A stretch of 64,000 nt of DNA from assembly GCF_024506435.1 (NCBI RefSeq), contig NZ_JANIET010000001.1, forward strand, positions 3,844,001 to 3,908,000. The letters run 5' to 3'. Shown here piece by piece: positions 9,054 to 19,141 of the stretch (the first letter of the stretch is position 1; every line of letters starts with the position of its first letter). The stretch comes from Pantoea trifolii. Lineage in GTDB: Bacteria > Pseudomonadota > Gammaproteobacteria > Enterobacterales > Enterobacteriaceae. The notes under the pieces are model-generated. The model was given only the letters and a program-made list of their open reading frames with translations. It searched no databases and was not told the origin of the DNA. A program made the position numbers and the translations under genes.

Positions 9054-10418
9054 ATGGAATACTTTCCGCTGTTTTGCCGCCTGCAAGGCAAACGCTGTTT
9101 GCTGGTGGGCGGTGGCGATGTGGCAGAACGCAAAGCGCGTTTGCTGCTGGACGCCGGTGCCGATTTGCAGGTTGGCGCGCTGGATTTCTCCCCCGCTTTT
9201 CAGCAGTGGGCACAACAGGGAAAGTTGACCTTATTACCCGGCGCGTTTGATGAGCGCTGGCTCGAAGAGTGCTGGCTGGTGATTGCCGCCACCGATGATG
9301 ATGCGGTTAATCAGCAGGTTGGCGATGCGGCGGAGTTGCGTCGTATCTTCTGCAATCTGGTGGATGCACCGCAGGAAGCCAGCGCGATAATGCCATCGAT
9401 TGTCGATCGTTCGCCGCTGATGATTGCCGTGTCGTCTGGCGGTCGCGCGCCGGTGCTGGCGCGTTTACTGCGCGAAAAACTCGAAGCGATGCTGCCACAA
9501 CATCTTGGTGAGTTAGCGTCATTAGCCGGATCGCTGCGCAGTCGCGTCAAACGTACCTTTAACAGCATGGCGCAGCGGCGTGCTTTCTGGGAGCGCTTCT
9601 TCGTCAGCGATCGGCTGGCGCAAACCCTGGCGAATGGCGATCGGCCACACGCGGAACACATCGTCGAAACCCTGTTCGATGCGCCGCTGTCGCAGCAAGG
9701 CGAAGTGGTGCTGGTGGGCGCCGGGCCGGGCGATGCGGGGCTGCTGACGCTGAAAGGCTTGCAGCATATCCAGCAGGCCGATGTGGTGGTGTATGACCGC
9801 TTAGTCTCCGAGCCGATTCTCAATCTGGTCCGCCGCGATGCGGAGCGCGTCTTTGTCGGCAAACAAGCCGGCAATCACTGCGTACCGCAATCGCAGATCA
9901 ACCAGGTTTTACTTGAGCAGGCGCAGAGCGGCAAGCGCGTAGTGCGACTAAAAGGCGGCGATCCCTTTATCTTCGGCCGCGGTGGTGAAGAGCTGGAACT
10001 GCTGGCGCAGCACCACATCCCTTTTAGCGTGGTGCCGGGTATTACGGCCGCCTCGGGCTGCTCCGCCTACAGCGGCATTCCGCTGACGCATCGCGACCAC
10101 GCGCAGAGCGTGCGTTTCGTCACCGGTCATTTGCAGCAGCATGGCGAAATCGAGTGGCGCAAGCTGGCCGCAGAACAGCAAACGCTGGTGTTCTATATGG
10201 GGCTGGCACAGGCGCCGGAAATCCAGCAGCAGCTGTTACAGCACGGCATGGATGCCGCGATGCCGGTAGCGATTGTGCAGAATGGCACCACGCCGCAGCA
10301 GCGCGTGGAGACCGCAACGCTGGCGGAACTGGCCACGCTGGCGCAGCAGTTTGCCAGTCCGGCTCTGATTATTGTTGGTCGCGTAGTGGAACTGCGTTCA
10401 CAGTTACGCTGGTTCTGA
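9054..10418 (+). CDS. cysG: Siroheme synthase (bifunctional)
   Basis: The 454-residue protein makes siroheme from uroporphyrinogen III, the cofactor of NirB and of sulfite reductase. Residues 1-200 form the precorrin-2 dehydrogenase/ferrochelatase half with the NAD motif [11 protein letters not shown] and the phosphorylated Ser128 in SSGG; Asp104 is in VDAP. Residues from about 216 form the SAM-dependent methyltransferase, with [10 protein letters not shown] at 222-231, Asp248 and Lys270 at the positions of the S. enterica catalytic residues, and [14 protein letters not shown]. Three residues shorter than E. coli CysG. The AGGATGAGCT sequence before the ATG supplies the ribosome site. Confidence 0.97.
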   Translation: MEYFPLFCRLQGKRCLLVGGGDVAERKARLLLDAGADLQVGALDFSPAFQQWAQQGKLTLLPGAFDERWLEECWLVIAATDDDAVNQQVGDAAELRRIFCNLVDAPQEASAIMPSIVDRSPLMIAVSSGGRAPVLARLLREKLEAMLPQHLGELASLAGSLRSRVKRTFNSMAQRRAFWERFFVSDRLAQTLANGDRPHAEHIVETLFDAPLSQQGEVVLVGAGPGDAGLLTLKGLQHIQQADVVVYDRLVSEPILNLVRRDAERVFVGKQAGNHCVPQSQINQVLLEQAQSGKRVVRLKGGDPFIFGRGGEELELLAQHHIPFSVVPGITAASGCSAYSGIPLTHRDHAQSVRFVTGHLQQHGEIEWRKLAAEQQTLVFYMGLAQAPEIQQQLLQHGMDAAMPVAIVQNGTTPQQRVETATLAELATLAQQFASPALIIVGRVVELRSQLRWF

Positions 10419-10493
10419 CACGGCAAAAAACTGTACAGCGCTGCGCTTTGTCGCCAGACTACAGGCCATCTTTCTCATCAATAAGGAGTTTCC

Positions 10494-10940
10494 ATGCGCG
10501 TTGCTTCACTGATTTGCGCGTTGTTATTGCCGTTGAGCGTGGTTGCTACCGCTGCACCCGTTACCTGGTCGAACGTGGTGGGTGAATGGCAAGTGGTGGC
10601 AGTAAAGCCAAAGAAGGAAATGGGTCAGATCTATATCAAGAATGATCCGCAGTTTATGGGCGCGCGCGTGGCGTTTAAGCCAAATGCGATAACCTGGACG
10701 CGCGGCACAGCCGAGCGCAGCATCAATCCTTCCGTCGATAACTGCAACGCTAAACCACGTCTTAGCGCCGCCAATGGCGCAGGCCAGGATCGTGATTTCA
10801 CCTTCCGTTATGGCTTCAATGTGAGCTGTGGCAATCAGGCTTGGGGACCTGCGCCAGGCGCGGTGATCAGCGTGCTGGCTGACGGTAACGCCCGCTTGTT
10901 CTGGGATGGCGCGGAACTGGCGTTACATCGCATCAAATAA
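10494..10940 (+). CDS. Unrecognised small exported protein
   Basis: The 148-residue product is not recognised. It has a clear signal peptide (MRVASLICALLLPLSVVATA, likely cleavage after Ala20), so it should be periplasmic or secreted. The mature part is about 128 residues, rich in beta-prone segments and tryptophan (TWSNVVGEWQVVAV, ITWTRGTAE, RLFWDGAELAL). Two cysteines, Cys84 and Cys112, could form a disulfide. The GEWQ start followed by alternating strands faintly suggests a small beta-barrel, but that is a guess. AAGGAG precedes the ATG closely. It stands alone between cysG and convergent trpS, where E. coli carries the yhf/frl genes. Confidence 0.85.
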   Translation: MRVASLICALLLPLSVVATAAPVTWSNVVGEWQVVAVKPKKEMGQIYIKNDPQFMGARVAFKPNAITWTRGTAERSINPSVDNCNAKPRLSAANGAGQDRDFTFRYGFNVSCGNQAWGPAPGAVISVLADGNARLFWDGAELALHRIK

Positions 10941-10942
10941 AA

Positions 10943-10969
10943 AACGGCGGGTCATGATGACCCACCGTT
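10943..10969. terminator. Bidirectional terminator between the exported-protein gene and trpS
   Basis: The arms AACGGCGGGTCAT and ATGACCCACCGTT pair with one mismatch and a one-base loop region. On the minus strand it is followed by TTTTATTT, so it should end the long hof-aro-dam-trpS transcript. On the plus strand the T-run is weak. Confidence 0.78.
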
Positions 10970-10990
10970 CTGTTCTATCCCGCTAGCCGC

Positions 10991-11995
10991 TTACGGCTGT
11001 GCGACAAAGCCTACCGCTTCGTACACTTTCTTCAGCGTTTCCTGCGCATGGGCGCGGGCTTTCGCTGCGCCATCACGCATCACCTGATTCAGCAGCTCTT
11101 CATCGTTACGAAAACGATGATAACGCTCCTGCAGTTCGGTCAGCATGCCTGAAACCGCTTCAGCCACTTCACCTTTCAGGTGGCCGTACATTTTGCCTTC
11201 GAACTCTTGCTCCAACTGCGCAATGCTTTTACCGGTCACGCCCGCGAGAATATCCAGCAGGTTAGAAACACCGGCTTTCTCTTTAACGTCGTAGCGCACC
11301 ACTGGCGGCTCGGCGGAATCAGTCACCGCGCGTTTGATCTTCTTCACTACCGCTTTGGTGTCTTCCAGCAGACCAATCACGTTGTTACGGTTGTCGTCTG
11401 ACTTGGACATTTTCTTGGTCGGCTCAAGCAGTGACATCACGCGTGCACCCGATTTCGGAATGAACGGTTCAGGCACTTTGAACACATCGCCGTACAGCGC
11501 ATTAAAACGCTGGGCGATATCGCGGCTCAGCTCCAGATGCTGCTTCTGATCTTCGCCAACCGGCACCTGATTGGTTTGATACAGCAGGATATCGGCCGCC
11601 ATCAGCACCGGATAATCAAACAGGCCGGCGGTGATGTTTTCCGAGTAGCGCGCGGATTTATCTTTGAACTGCGTCATGCGGCTCAGTTCGCCGAAATAGG
11701 CGTAACAGTTCAGCACCCAGCTCAGCTGCGCATGCTCTGGCACGTGCGACTGAACAAAGATGGTGCTTTTCGCCGGGTCGATGCCGCAGGCAAGATAGAG
11801 CGCTAAGGTATCCAGCGTAGCTTTACGCAGCGCGGTGGGATCCTGACGTACGGTGATGGCGTGCAGATCGACGATGCAGTAAATGCAGTGGAAATCATCC
11901 TGCATCTGCACCCACTGACGCAGCGCACCCATATAGTTGCCAATGGTCAGTTCACCGGAAGGCTGGGCGCCGCTGAAAACGATGGGTTTGCTCAT
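10991..11995 (-). CDS. trpS: Tryptophanyl-tRNA synthetase
   Basis: The 334-residue class I aminoacyl-tRNA synthetase charges tRNA-Trp. The HIGH-type motif appears as the region [12 protein letters not shown] (residues 9-20), and KMSKS is at 195-199. The tryptophan-pocket segment [19 protein letters not shown] is complete. Length equals E. coli TrpS. It is the last gene of the leftward series, 15 bases after gph. Confidence 0.98.
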   Translation of the reverse strand: MSKPIVFSGAQPSGELTIGNYMGALRQWVQMQDDFHCIYCIVDLHAITVRQDPTALRKATLDTLALYLACGIDPAKSTIFVQSHVPEHAQLSWVLNCYAYFGELSRMTQFKDKSARYSENITAGLFDYPVLMAADILLYQTNQVPVGEDQKQHLELSRDIAQRFNALYGDVFKVPEPFIPKSGARVMSLLEPTKKMSKSDDNRNNVIGLLEDTKAVVKKIKRAVTDSAEPPVVRYDVKEKAGVSNLLDILAGVTGKSIAQLEQEFEGKMYGHLKGEVAEAVSGMLTELQERYHRFRNDEELLNQVMRDGAAKARAHAQETLKKVYEAVGFVAQP

Positions 11996-12010
11996 GTTAT
12001 GTCCTGATAA

Positions 12011-12688
12011 TCACAGCCCGATAGCGGGCAAAAGTTCGTCAAAAGAGTCGAGAGTTAAATCGGGTTGGCTTGTCGCAATCGGCTCACCGTAGTTGTAGCC
12101 AAATGTCATACCGATGTTCGGTACGCCTGCCGCCTGGGCCGCGAGAATATCATTGCGGGAATCGCCGACAAACAGCAATTGTCCCGGAAGCACGCCAAAA
12201 TGACCAAGGACGAGGAAAATGGCTGCCGGATGGGGCTTTTTCACAATCACGTCATCACCGCCGATAATCTGCGTGAAGTACTCGGCAATTCCGAGCGACT
12301 TCAACAGCGGCGCCACAAACGGCGTGGGCTTGTTGGTGACGATCGCCAGCGGTAGACCTTTCGCCTGCAAGGCCGCCAGCGTCTCCTTCACCTGCGGGAA
12401 CAGCGTGCTGCCCGCTTCCACCGTTTGCGCGTAATACTTATCAAATAGCGCGCGTGCATCGCGTTGCTCTTCGGCATGCGGCTCGCGTCCCAGCGCCCAG
12501 GTCAGCGCGCGGGTCATCATCACGTCGGCGCCGTTACCAATCCAGGTCGAGGCCAATGCCAAACCCGGTGGCGGCAGCTGCAGATCGCTCAAGGCATGAT
12601 CGATGGCTTGTGACAAACCGGGCGCGCTATCAACCAGCGTACCGTCGAGATCAAACGCCAGCGCGCGGATATCAGTGAAATGAGCCAT
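12011..12688 (-). CDS. gph: Phosphoglycolate phosphatase
   Basis: The 225-residue HAD-superfamily phosphatase removes phosphate from 2-phosphoglycolate. The nucleophile motif is FDLDGTLVD (Asp13, Asp15), motif II is VTNKPTPF, the lysine is in VKKPHP, and the acidic pair is in FVGDSRND. The frame could start ten codons earlier, but the ATG at 12686-12688 has a GGAGA site and gives [16 protein letters not shown], which aligns with family members. This start lies inside the end of rpe, a 17-base overlap. Slightly shorter than E. coli Gph because the cap insertion is reduced. Confidence 0.96.
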   Translation of the reverse strand: MAHFTDIRALAFDLDGTLVDSAPGLSQAIDHALSDLQLPPPGLALASTWIGNGADVMMTRALTWALGREPHAEEQRDARALFDKYYAQTVEAGSTLFPQVKETLAALQAKGLPLAIVTNKPTPFVAPLLKSLGIAEYFTQIIGGDDVIVKKPHPAAIFLVLGHFGVLPGQLLFVGDSRNDILAAQAAGVPNIGMTFGYNYGEPIATSQPDLTLDSFDELLPAIGL

Positions 12689-13355
12689 TAACTTTCTCCA
12701 GTTCGCCACGCATCTCATCGATCACTTTTTTGTAATCCGGATGACCAAAGATCGCCGAACCGGCCACAAACATATCGGCACCGGCGGCAGCAATCTGGCC
12801 GATGTTATCGATCTTCACGCCGCCATCCACTTCCAGACGGATGTTGTAGCCACTCTCATCAATCAGGCGACGCGCCTGACGCAGTTTGTCGAGCGTACCA
12901 GGAATGAAGGATTGACCGCCGAAGCCTGGGTTCACCGACATCAGCAGAATGATATCCAGCTTATCCATTACATAGTCGAGGTAGTCGAGCGGCGTCGCAG
13001 GGTTGAATACCAGACCCGCTTTGCAGCCGTGCTCTTTGATCAGCTGCAGCGTGCGATCAACATGCTCGCTGGCTTCCGGGTGGAAAGTGATGAAGGTGGC
13101 GCCGGCTTTCGCGAATTCCGGGATCAATGCATCCACAGGTTTAACCATCAGATGCACATCAATAGGTGCAGTGATGCCGTAATCGCGCAGCGCTTTCAGC
13201 ACCATCGGCCCCATCGTCAGATTGGGAACGTAGTGGTTATCCATCACATCGAAATGGACCACATCACCACCTGCCGCCAGCGCTTTGGCGGTGTCTTCAC
13301 CCAAGCGCGCGAAGTCAGCAGCCAGAATTGAAGGGGCCAGTAAAAATTGTTTCAT
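12672..13355 (-). CDS. rpe: Ribulose-phosphate 3-epimerase
   Basis: The 227-residue TIM-barrel enzyme interconverts ribulose-5-phosphate and xylulose-5-phosphate in the pentose phosphate pathway. Family motifs include [47 protein letters not shown] and EVDGGV. A longer frame exists upstream, but the ATG at 13353-13355 has a GGGAG site and fits the conserved start [12 protein letters not shown]. It overlaps gph by 17 bases, and follows dam by 65 bases. Confidence 0.98.
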   Translation of the reverse strand: MKQFLLAPSILAADFARLGEDTAKALAAGGDVVHFDVMDNHYVPNLTMGPMVLKALRDYGITAPIDVHLMVKPVDALIPEFAKAGATFITFHPEASEHVDRTLQLIKEHGCKAGLVFNPATPLDYLDYVMDKLDIILLMSVNPGFGGQSFIPGTLDKLRQARRLIDESGYNIRLEVDGGVKIDNIGQIAAAGADMFVAGSAIFGHPDYKKVIDEMRGELEKVNGSFH

Positions 13356-13420
13356 CCGATTCTCCCAATTTTGTGCGCCAGCCTGAGCTGGCGTAATGCC
13401 TTGGTCGCGGACGAAACAAG

Positions 13421-14233
13421 CTAGCGGAAAAGCGCCAGCAGTTCGTCGACTTGCGTGCGACCACTTATGCTTCGGCTGATGGAACGCCGGGCTTTGACTA
13501 CGTGTAAATCCGCATTCTGATACCACTCACGCGTGAGCAGCGTATCGTGATTTGAAATCAGTACCGGGATGCGGTTTTGCTGCGCCAGCTTATTGGCCAG
13601 TTCCGCCAGATGCTGCTGCTCGCGCAGACTAAAACTGTTGGTGTGGTAAGCGGTAAAATTCGCTGTCGCCGAGAGCGGTGCATACGGCGGATCGCAATAA
13701 ACCACTGAGCCTTCAACGGCGTTGTTCAGAGTAACATCGTACGATTCACAGACAAAGGTCGCTTTTTGCGCCCGTTCGGCAAACCATAATAGCTCCGCTT
13801 CCGGGAAGTACGGCTTGCGATAACGACCAAATGGCACGTTAAACTCACCGCGCAAATTGTAGCGGCACAGACCGTTATAACCGTGGCGATTGAGATACAG
13901 AAACAGCACCGCGCGCTGATATTCATCTTTGCTCGCATTAAAAGCGATGCGCTGCGCGTAGTAGGTTTCTGCCGTGTTGCCTTCAGCGTTGAAGAGCTGA
14001 CGCGCGTCTTCTATGAAAGCCGCAGTTCGCGTTTTGACGATGTTATACAGATTGATGAGATCACCGTTGATGTCCGCCAGGTGATAGCGGTCATAATCGG
14101 TGTTGAGGAACACGGAACCGGCGCCGACAAAGGGTTCAATTAGACAATCACCTTGTGGCAAATGACGACGGATGTCATCAAGGAGCGGGTATTTTCCTCC
14201 GGCCCATTTCAGGAAAGCGCGATTTTTTTTCAT
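13421..14233 (-). CDS. dam: DNA adenine methyltransferase (GATC)
   Basis: The 270-residue enzyme methylates the adenine of GATC and supports mismatch repair, replication control and gene regulation. It is an alpha-class N6-adenine methyltransferase: the SAM motif [10 protein letters not shown] is at residues 33-42 and the catalytic DPPY at 181-184. The start [12 protein letters not shown] is typical. It lies in the aroKB-damX-dam-rpe-gph-trpS order of E. coli. A hairpin between damX and dam may set the expression ratio. Confidence 0.98.
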   Translation of the reverse strand: MKKNRAFLKWAGGKYPLLDDIRRHLPQGDCLIEPFVGAGSVFLNTDYDRYHLADINGDLINLYNIVKTRTAAFIEDARQLFNAEGNTAETYYAQRIAFNASKDEYQRAVLFLYLNRHGYNGLCRYNLRGEFNVPFGRYRKPYFPEAELLWFAERAQKATFVCESYDVTLNNAVEGSVVYCDPPYAPLSATANFTAYHTNSFSLREQQHLAELANKLAQQNRIPVLISNHDTLLTREWYQNADLHVVKARRSISRSISGRTQVDELLALFR

Positions 14234-14300
14234 GCTGTCGTGGTTATTACATCTTAATTATTGGCTGTGGTGAAACCGACAGCAGCTCTGCGCTTTAAAC

Positions 14301-14322
14301 GGGGCCGCATGTTTACGGCCCC
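14301..14322 (-). terminator. Hairpin between damX and dam
   Basis: GGGGCCG (14301-14307) pairs with CGGCCCC (14316-14322) around an 8-base loop. Read leftward it is followed by GTTTAAAG, a poor T-run. It lies 8 bases after the damX stop. It is best seen as an attenuator or processing structure within the operon. Confidence 0.5.
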
Positions 14323-14329
14323 ACATCAA

Positions 14330-15367
14330 TTACTGACTTTCTTTCTTCACCTGGCTAAGCGGTTTTACCCATGGATTAGCTGCTCGTACTTCCGCTGGCA
14401 GCGATGCCACGGCGCGTTTCGCATCGGCTGGCGTGGCGTAAGCACCGCTCACTAACACATACCAAGGCTCGCCGTTACGCGTGGTTTTATACACGTGATA
14501 ACCGCTCAGGTTCTGTTTTCTCGCCCAGGCGTTCAGGCTCTCTTCTTTCGACGCGCCACTTAACTGCAGCGTGTAGTTTCCGCCCGAAGGCAGCGATTTA
14601 CTGGCACCGCTCGAACTGGCAGGTGCGGAATTACGCGTCGCGGTGGTGCGGGTGTTGTTCTCTTTCACGGGTGCCGGTTTAGTGGCGGCCGCTGTTTTGT
14701 GCGGCGTCGACGCGTGCGTCTCGCGTGTACCGCTGTTGCTGGTGCGCGCTGGGGTCTCTGAACGCATGGCTGGCGGCGTAATCGCTTTACCGTTGCCGCT
14801 GACCGTGGCCGGTGCGGTTGGCAACGAGCTATTACCCTGCGCGCCTTGTGCTGCGGCATCGACAGAACCTTGCTGATTGTTCAGCGCAGTATTGAGATCG
14901 CCCGGCAGCGTGACACGCTGCTGATTGGCTGGCGTATCCACAGGCGCAGCTTGCGTCGGCGTAGAGGAGACTGATGGCATCGAAATGGATTGGCCGTCGC
15001 TACTCGCTGGTGCAGCCGTGCCCGCTGTGTTTTGCGGTGCGCTGCCATCAGCAGAAGGCGTGGCGTTTTGCTGGCCGCTCATGGACGTCGATCCCGAAAG
15101 GTCGATATTCTTTTCGCTGCCACCGGCAGAAGGTGCCGCGCCGTTATTTGCGGTATTGTTTGCAGGTTTCTTCTCGTCTGGGCCGGTTAATGCTGAACCA
15201 ATCCCCAGCACCACCAACAGCAGAACCAAAATACCAATGCCCATCATCATATGTTGACGAGAAACCGGTACTTTCACTTTCGGCGCAGAAGACGATTTGC
15301 GTGGCCGCGTCGGACGGCGGTCACTGGCGTCAGGTTTTAACTCGTCTTCCGGTTTGAACTCATCCAT
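14330..15367 (-). CDS. damX: Cell-division protein DamX (SPOR domain)
   Basis: The 345-residue inner-membrane protein has a cytoplasmic charged N-terminus, one transmembrane helix at about residues 40-62 (MMMGIGILVLLLVVLGIGSA), a long low-complexity Ala/Ser/Thr/Asn linker, and a C-terminal SPOR domain from about residue 260 (YTLQLSGASKEESLNAWA to the end). SPOR domains bind glycan strands lacking stem peptides at the division site. E. coli DamX is 428 residues, so this one is markedly shorter, chiefly in the linker. Placement between aroB and dam supports the identity. Confidence 0.94.
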   Translation of the reverse strand: MDEFKPEDELKPDASDRRPTRPRKSSSAPKVKVPVSRQHMMMGIGILVLLLVVLGIGSALTGPDEKKPANNTANNGAAPSAGGSEKNIDLSGSTSMSGQQNATPSADGSAPQNTAGTAAPASSDGQSISMPSVSSTPTQAAPVDTPANQQRVTLPGDLNTALNNQQGSVDAAAQGAQGNSSLPTAPATVSGNGKAITPPAMRSETPARTSNSGTRETHASTPHKTAAATKPAPVKENNTRTTATRNSAPASSSGASKSLPSGGNYTLQLSGASKEESLNAWARKQNLSGYHVYKTTRNGEPWYVLVSGAYATPADAKRAVASLPAEVRAANPWVKPLSQVKKESQ

Positions 15368-15428
15368 TTAGCCTCCTCCGTAAAACGACGCGCTTCCCAC
15401 ACGCCGCATCACCACTCACTTCTAATAA

Positions 15429-16517
15429 TCAGGGTTTCTGGCAATCGTTGATTGCTGCCAGCACCATATCATGTGCCACACCGCCACGCACTTCAGAGCG
15501 GCCAATAGCGAGAGGCAGCACCAGACGCAGCTCGCCCGCCAGCACTTTCTTATCGCGCATCATGTGTGGCAAATAATCTTCCGCCGCCATGCTCGCTGGG
15601 CCATGTACAGGCAAACCAGCACGCAGTAGCAGCGCGATAATGCGATCGGTTTCAGCAGAGGTGAACTGCCCTAAACGTTCAGCGGTACGTGCGGCCATCA
15701 CCATGCCAGCTGACACTGCTTCGCCGTGCAGCCAGTTGCCGTAGCCCATGTGTGCTTCAATCGCATGACCAAAAGTATGGCCCAGATTGAGCAGTGCACG
15801 TACGCCAGTTTCGCGTTCATCAGCCGCAACCACTTCTGCTTTCAACTCGCAGCAGCGACGGATGCAGTAAGCCAGGGCTGTTTCATCCAGCGCCAGCAGA
15901 GCATCAAGGTTCTGCTCCAGCCACTGGAAGAATTCGCCATCAAGGATAATGCCGTATTTGATCACTTCCGCCAGACCGGACGCTAATTCGCGCGGTGGCA
16001 GAGTGGCCAGGCAAAGGGTATCCACCACGACAGACGCGGGCTGATAAAACGCCCCAATCATGTTTTTGCCGAGTGGATGGTTAACCGCGGTTTTTCCACC
16101 GACGGAGGAGTCAACCTGAGACAACAACGTGGTCGGCACCTGAATAAAGCGCACGCCACGTTGATAGCTGGCCGCAGCAAAGCCGGTCAAGTCACCAATC
16201 ACGCCACCACCCAGTGCAATCAACGTGGTATCACGACCGTGCGGCTTTTTCAGCAGCGCGGTGAATACCTCGTCCATCACCGCCAGCGTTTTGTACTGCT
16301 CACCATCAGGCAAAATGACCTGATCTACCTTAATGCCGGCATTGCTGAGCAGCGCTGACAGTGATTCAAGATAGATCGGCGCCAGTGTCTGGTTTGTCAC
16401 CAGCATGGCATTGTCGCCTGCTTTGAGCGGCCAAAAAGAAGCCGGATCGTTAAACAGTCCGGCAGCGATGGTGATGGGGTAACTGCGATCCCCGAGTGAG
16501 ACAGTGATCTTCTCCAT
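15429..16517 (-). CDS. aroB: 3-dehydroquinate synthase
   Basis: The 362-residue enzyme converts DAHP to 3-dehydroquinate, step two of the shikimate pathway, using NAD and a divalent metal. Seen motifs are [43 protein letters not shown], the metal-site segments GLAEVIKYG and [12 protein letters not shown], and [10 protein letters not shown]. Length equals the E. coli enzyme. It follows aroK by 39 bases and precedes damX by 61. Confidence 0.98.
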   Translation of the reverse strand: MEKITVSLGDRSYPITIAAGLFNDPASFWPLKAGDNAMLVTNQTLAPIYLESLSALLSNAGIKVDQVILPDGEQYKTLAVMDEVFTALLKKPHGRDTTLIALGGGVIGDLTGFAAASYQRGVRFIQVPTTLLSQVDSSVGGKTAVNHPLGKNMIGAFYQPASVVVDTLCLATLPPRELASGLAEVIKYGIILDGEFFQWLEQNLDALLALDETALAYCIRRCCELKAEVVAADERETGVRALLNLGHTFGHAIEAHMGYGNWLHGEAVSAGMVMAARTAERLGQFTSAETDRIIALLLRAGLPVHGPASMAAEDYLPHMMRDKKVLAGELRLVLPLAIGRSEVRGGVAHDMVLAAINDCQKP

Positions 16518-16556
16518 GATGACCGATACCTATTGCTGAGCCCTCAGGGCGCTGGA

Positions 16557-17078
16557 TTAGTTCTTTTCCAGCATGTTGATGATCTGATTGGCCACCACTT
16601 TTGCACTTTGATCGTCAGTGCGAATAGTGACATCAGCGATCTCTTCATAAAGCGGATTACGTTCACCTGCGAGCGCTTCCAGTACTTCACGCGGCGGTGA
16701 TTCAACCTGCAACAGCGGACGCTTTTTATCACGCTGGGTTCGAGCAAGTTGCTTTTCGATGGTGGTTTCAAGGTATACGACCACACCGCGGGCGGAGAGA
16801 CGATTACGGGTCTCGCGGGATTTGACTGAGCCGCCACCGGTCGCGAGGACAATGCCTTGCTTCTCGGTCAGCTCATTAATGATCTTTTCTTCACGATCGC
16901 GGAAGCCTTCTTCGCCTTCCACATCAAATACCCAGCCTACATCCGCTCCGGTGCGTCGCTCAATTTCCTGATCGGAATCGAAAAATTCCATATTGAGTTG
17001 CTGAGCCAACTGACGACCAATAGTGCTTTTGCCGGCACCCATCGGCCCAACCAGAAAGATATTGCGTTTCTCTGCCAT
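16557..17078 (-). CDS. aroK: Shikimate kinase I
   Basis: The 173-residue kinase phosphorylates shikimate in aromatic amino acid synthesis. The Walker A motif GPMGAGKST is at residues 11-19; the shikimate-site segments [11 protein letters not shown] and [11 protein letters not shown] follow. The frame is open 40 codons further upstream, but the ATG at 17076-17078 gives [16 protein letters not shown] and the exact E. coli length. The site before it (AATACCGATAAA) is a poor ribosome site, as in E. coli aroK. It is preceded by a 481-base untranslated gap. Confidence 0.97.
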   Translation of the reverse strand: MAEKRNIFLVGPMGAGKSTIGRQLAQQLNMEFFDSDQEIERRTGADVGWVFDVEGEEGFRDREEKIINELTEKQGIVLATGGGSVKSRETRNRLSARGVVVYLETTIEKQLARTQRDKKRPLLQVESPPREVLEALAGERNPLYEEIADVTIRTDDQSAKVVANQIINMLEKN

Positions 17079-17559
17079 TTTATCGGTATTACTAAGAATT
17101 CGTTGATGATACCCCGCGTTCAGCGTAGCTGGCGGGACAGGAACTGAGACCTCATGAGCGTTAACAAGAGTCAGACGGAAAATTATCTCAACACTCATGG
17201 CCGTTTGGCAACCGAATAAATTGCCCCCGGCGACCTCTTAACAGGACCGGTCTGTGGTTCGCGAGACGGTAACGCACCTCCGCTAATCCGCTATATTTCG
17301 TGCTACAGGCACGCTGGCCGGGGTCATCCACTGTAATCGCTTACCGATGTAAGCACAGTGCATTCACTCATTTAACGTCTTACTGGAGCTCGAATTATTT
17401 TGGAGATATTTCTTTTGACGTCAGTATCGCTTGTGACCAACGTCATTCGGAAGGTTATTCTGCCGCGTTCCGTTACACCGTTTTGAAAATCGCTAAACCT
17501 TGTAAGCTAATTCCAGCCCTGCGTCAACGCAGTTGGCCTCACAGAGCGAATTTTCCGCT
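17079..17559 (-). other. Long gap between hofQ and aroK; leader of the aroKB-damX-dam operon
   Basis: No convincing ORF or structured RNA gene is seen here. The region probably holds the main aroK promoter and a long 5' leader, since the nearest good promoter-like sequence lies at its far end. Open frames entering from aroK (to 17198) have no ribosome site and no similarity. Confidence 0.5.
17499..17527 (-). promoter_or_regulatory. Candidate sigma-70 promoter for aroK operon
   Basis: Read on the minus strand, TTGACG (17522-17527) and TACAAG (17499-17504) are separated by exactly 17 bases. The -35 matches five of six and the -10 four of six. It is positioned just after the hofQ stop and would give an approximately 410-base leader before aroK. 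Confidence 0.4.
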
Positions 17560-18819
17560 TTATCCGGCAGTAAGCGCTGCTTCCCTGACCAGTCGGGGAG
17601 TAATAAAGATCACCAGCTCCTTTTTCTTCTGCTCATCGGTTTGCTGACGGAACAAATTGCCCAGTAACGGCAGATCGCCAAGCCCAGGCACACGTTTTTC
17701 GCTCAGCGAACGCTGCTGCTGGAAAATGCCGCCTAGCGCTAAGGTTTCCCCATCGCGCAGCGTCACCTGAGTCTCGATCTCCTGCTTATCAATACTCAGC
17801 ACCTGATTGTCGCCAATGTTTAGACTGCGTCCCGGCAAGTTCTGACTCAGCCGTAATTTGAGCTGGATGCGGCCATTTCCCAGCACCACCGGTGTTACTT
17901 CCATACCCAAAACCGCTTCCTTAAATTCAATGGCCGTCGCGCCGCTGTTGCCTGATTTGACCTCATAAGGGATTTCCGTGCCCTGCTTGATGCTGGCGGT
18001 TTGCTGATGCGAGGTAAACAAGCGCGGACTGGCGATGATTTCGATTTGATTCTCCTGCTCCAGCGCACTCAGCTCGAGATTGAGCAACTCGCCGCTGACC
18101 TGGCCCAACGTCACGCCAGCGCGAAACGCCGGATTGCTCACCGCTAGTGGGATCTCAAGCAACGGGTTGCGTAGCGCCTGCGTCACCACTTCTGCCGGTG
18201 ACGTGCCCCAGTTCACGCCCAGCTCACGCAGATGCTCTTCATTGATGGTGACGATGTGCGCGGTGAGCTCAACCTGCTCGAGCGGTAAATCCAGCGCTTT
18301 TAACCAGCGTTCGGTGTCACGCAGCGCCTCAGCTGTGTCGCGCAGCAGCAAACTGTTGGTGCGGCTATCGACCGTGACGCTGCCGCGCGGCGTCATCAAA
18401 GAACGCTCGGCTTGCAGACTGCGATAAATATCGCTGGCGCTGGCGTAATGCAGTGTCACAGTTTGTTGCTCCAGCGGCGTTTGCTGTTTTTCCTCCTCGC
18501 GTTCCTCCTTTTCCTGTTGCACCTGTAACTGCTGCCAGCTTTCCGGGTAGACCAGCAAAACGCCCTCTTCCTGCACCACGGTGAGTTTTGCTAACTTCAT
18601 TACCAACGCGAGCGCGCGATCCCAGCCAACATTGTCTAAGCGCAGCGATAACCGACCTTCAACGCCTGGCGCAATCAGCAGGTTGGTCTGTTGATAATCG
18701 GCCAGCGCCTGCAAAATACGTTCAACCGGCGCATCATCAAACGTCAGGCTTAAGCGGTCGTTATTAGCGCGCAGCGGCATGCTCAGACACAGCAGCATCA
18801 GTAACGTCATCCATTTCAT
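17560..18819 (-). CDS. hofQ: HofQ, outer-membrane secretin for DNA uptake
   Basis: The 419-residue protein has a signal peptide (MKWMTLLMLLCLSMPLRA), an N-terminal STN-like domain (LTFDDAPVERILQALADY), an N1-type ring domain (about residues 120-175) and a secretin domain with IIASPRLFTSHQQTASIKQGTEIPY and VPGLGDLPLLGNLFR. Secretins form the outer-membrane pore of type II/type IV pilus systems; HofQ is required in E. coli for use of DNA as nutrient. A glutamate-rich linker (KEEREEEKQQ) joins the halves. It overlaps hofP by 56 bases. Confidence 0.93.
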   Translation of the reverse strand: MKWMTLLMLLCLSMPLRANNDRLSLTFDDAPVERILQALADYQQTNLLIAPGVEGRLSLRLDNVGWDRALALVMKLAKLTVVQEEGVLLVYPESWQQLQVQQEKEEREEEKQQTPLEQQTVTLHYASASDIYRSLQAERSLMTPRGSVTVDSRTNSLLLRDTAEALRDTERWLKALDLPLEQVELTAHIVTINEEHLRELGVNWGTSPAEVVTQALRNPLLEIPLAVSNPAFRAGVTLGQVSGELLNLELSALEQENQIEIIASPRLFTSHQQTASIKQGTEIPYEVKSGNSGATAIEFKEAVLGMEVTPVVLGNGRIQLKLRLSQNLPGRSLNIGDNQVLSIDKQEIETQVTLRDGETLALGGIFQQQRSLSEKRVPGLGDLPLLGNLFRQQTDEQKKKELVIFITPRLVREAALTAG

Positions 18820-19141
18820 AAAAACCTCCTTTTATTACCCATGTGATTTGCTGTGGTGTGCAGCTTTGTGCCGCACTCAGCACCAGCGTGCGCGACGTAA
18901 GCTGCACGACCTGCCAGGGCGGCTGGGGGAAAGGCGCTTGATCTTTCAGCCGATGGCTTTTGCCTTGTGGCGACACCAGCCACGCCACGTAGTGCGGCGC
19001 CGTGCCAATAATGCCCTGCAAACGCCAGCCTTCTGGAGCAGCAACCTGCGCCTGACACAGCGTTTCTGCCAGCGGCTGAAAAGGGTCGCGCGCCAACGCC
19101 AGCGAGCTACAGAGCAATAACAGTAATGCGCTACTCCGCAT
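18764..19141 (-). CDS. hofP: HofP, pilus-assembly accessory protein
   Basis: The 125-residue protein has a signal peptide (MRSSALLLLLCSSLALA) and a short mature domain beginning RDPFQPL, a PilP-like start. It contains two cysteines in the mature part. A GTG six bases upstream is in frame, but GGAG lies seven bases before the ATG at 19139-19141 and would be too close to the GTG, so the ATG is preferred. It overlaps hofO by 11 bases and hofQ by 56. The role is inferred from synteny with pilP-like genes. Confidence 0.85.
   Translation of the reverse strand: MRSSALLLLLCSSLALARDPFQPLAETLCQAQVAAPEGWRLQGIIGTAPHYVAWLVSPQGKSHRLKDQAPFPQPPWQVVQLTSRTLVLSAAQSCTPQQITWVIKGGFYEMDDVTDAAVSEHAAAR

Noticed and set aside
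17382..17405. GAGCTCGAATTATTTTGG resembling the end of an ERIC element
   Set aside because: Only the short AATTATTTTGG end is similar; the ERIC core and the opposite end are absent, so it is taken as chance.
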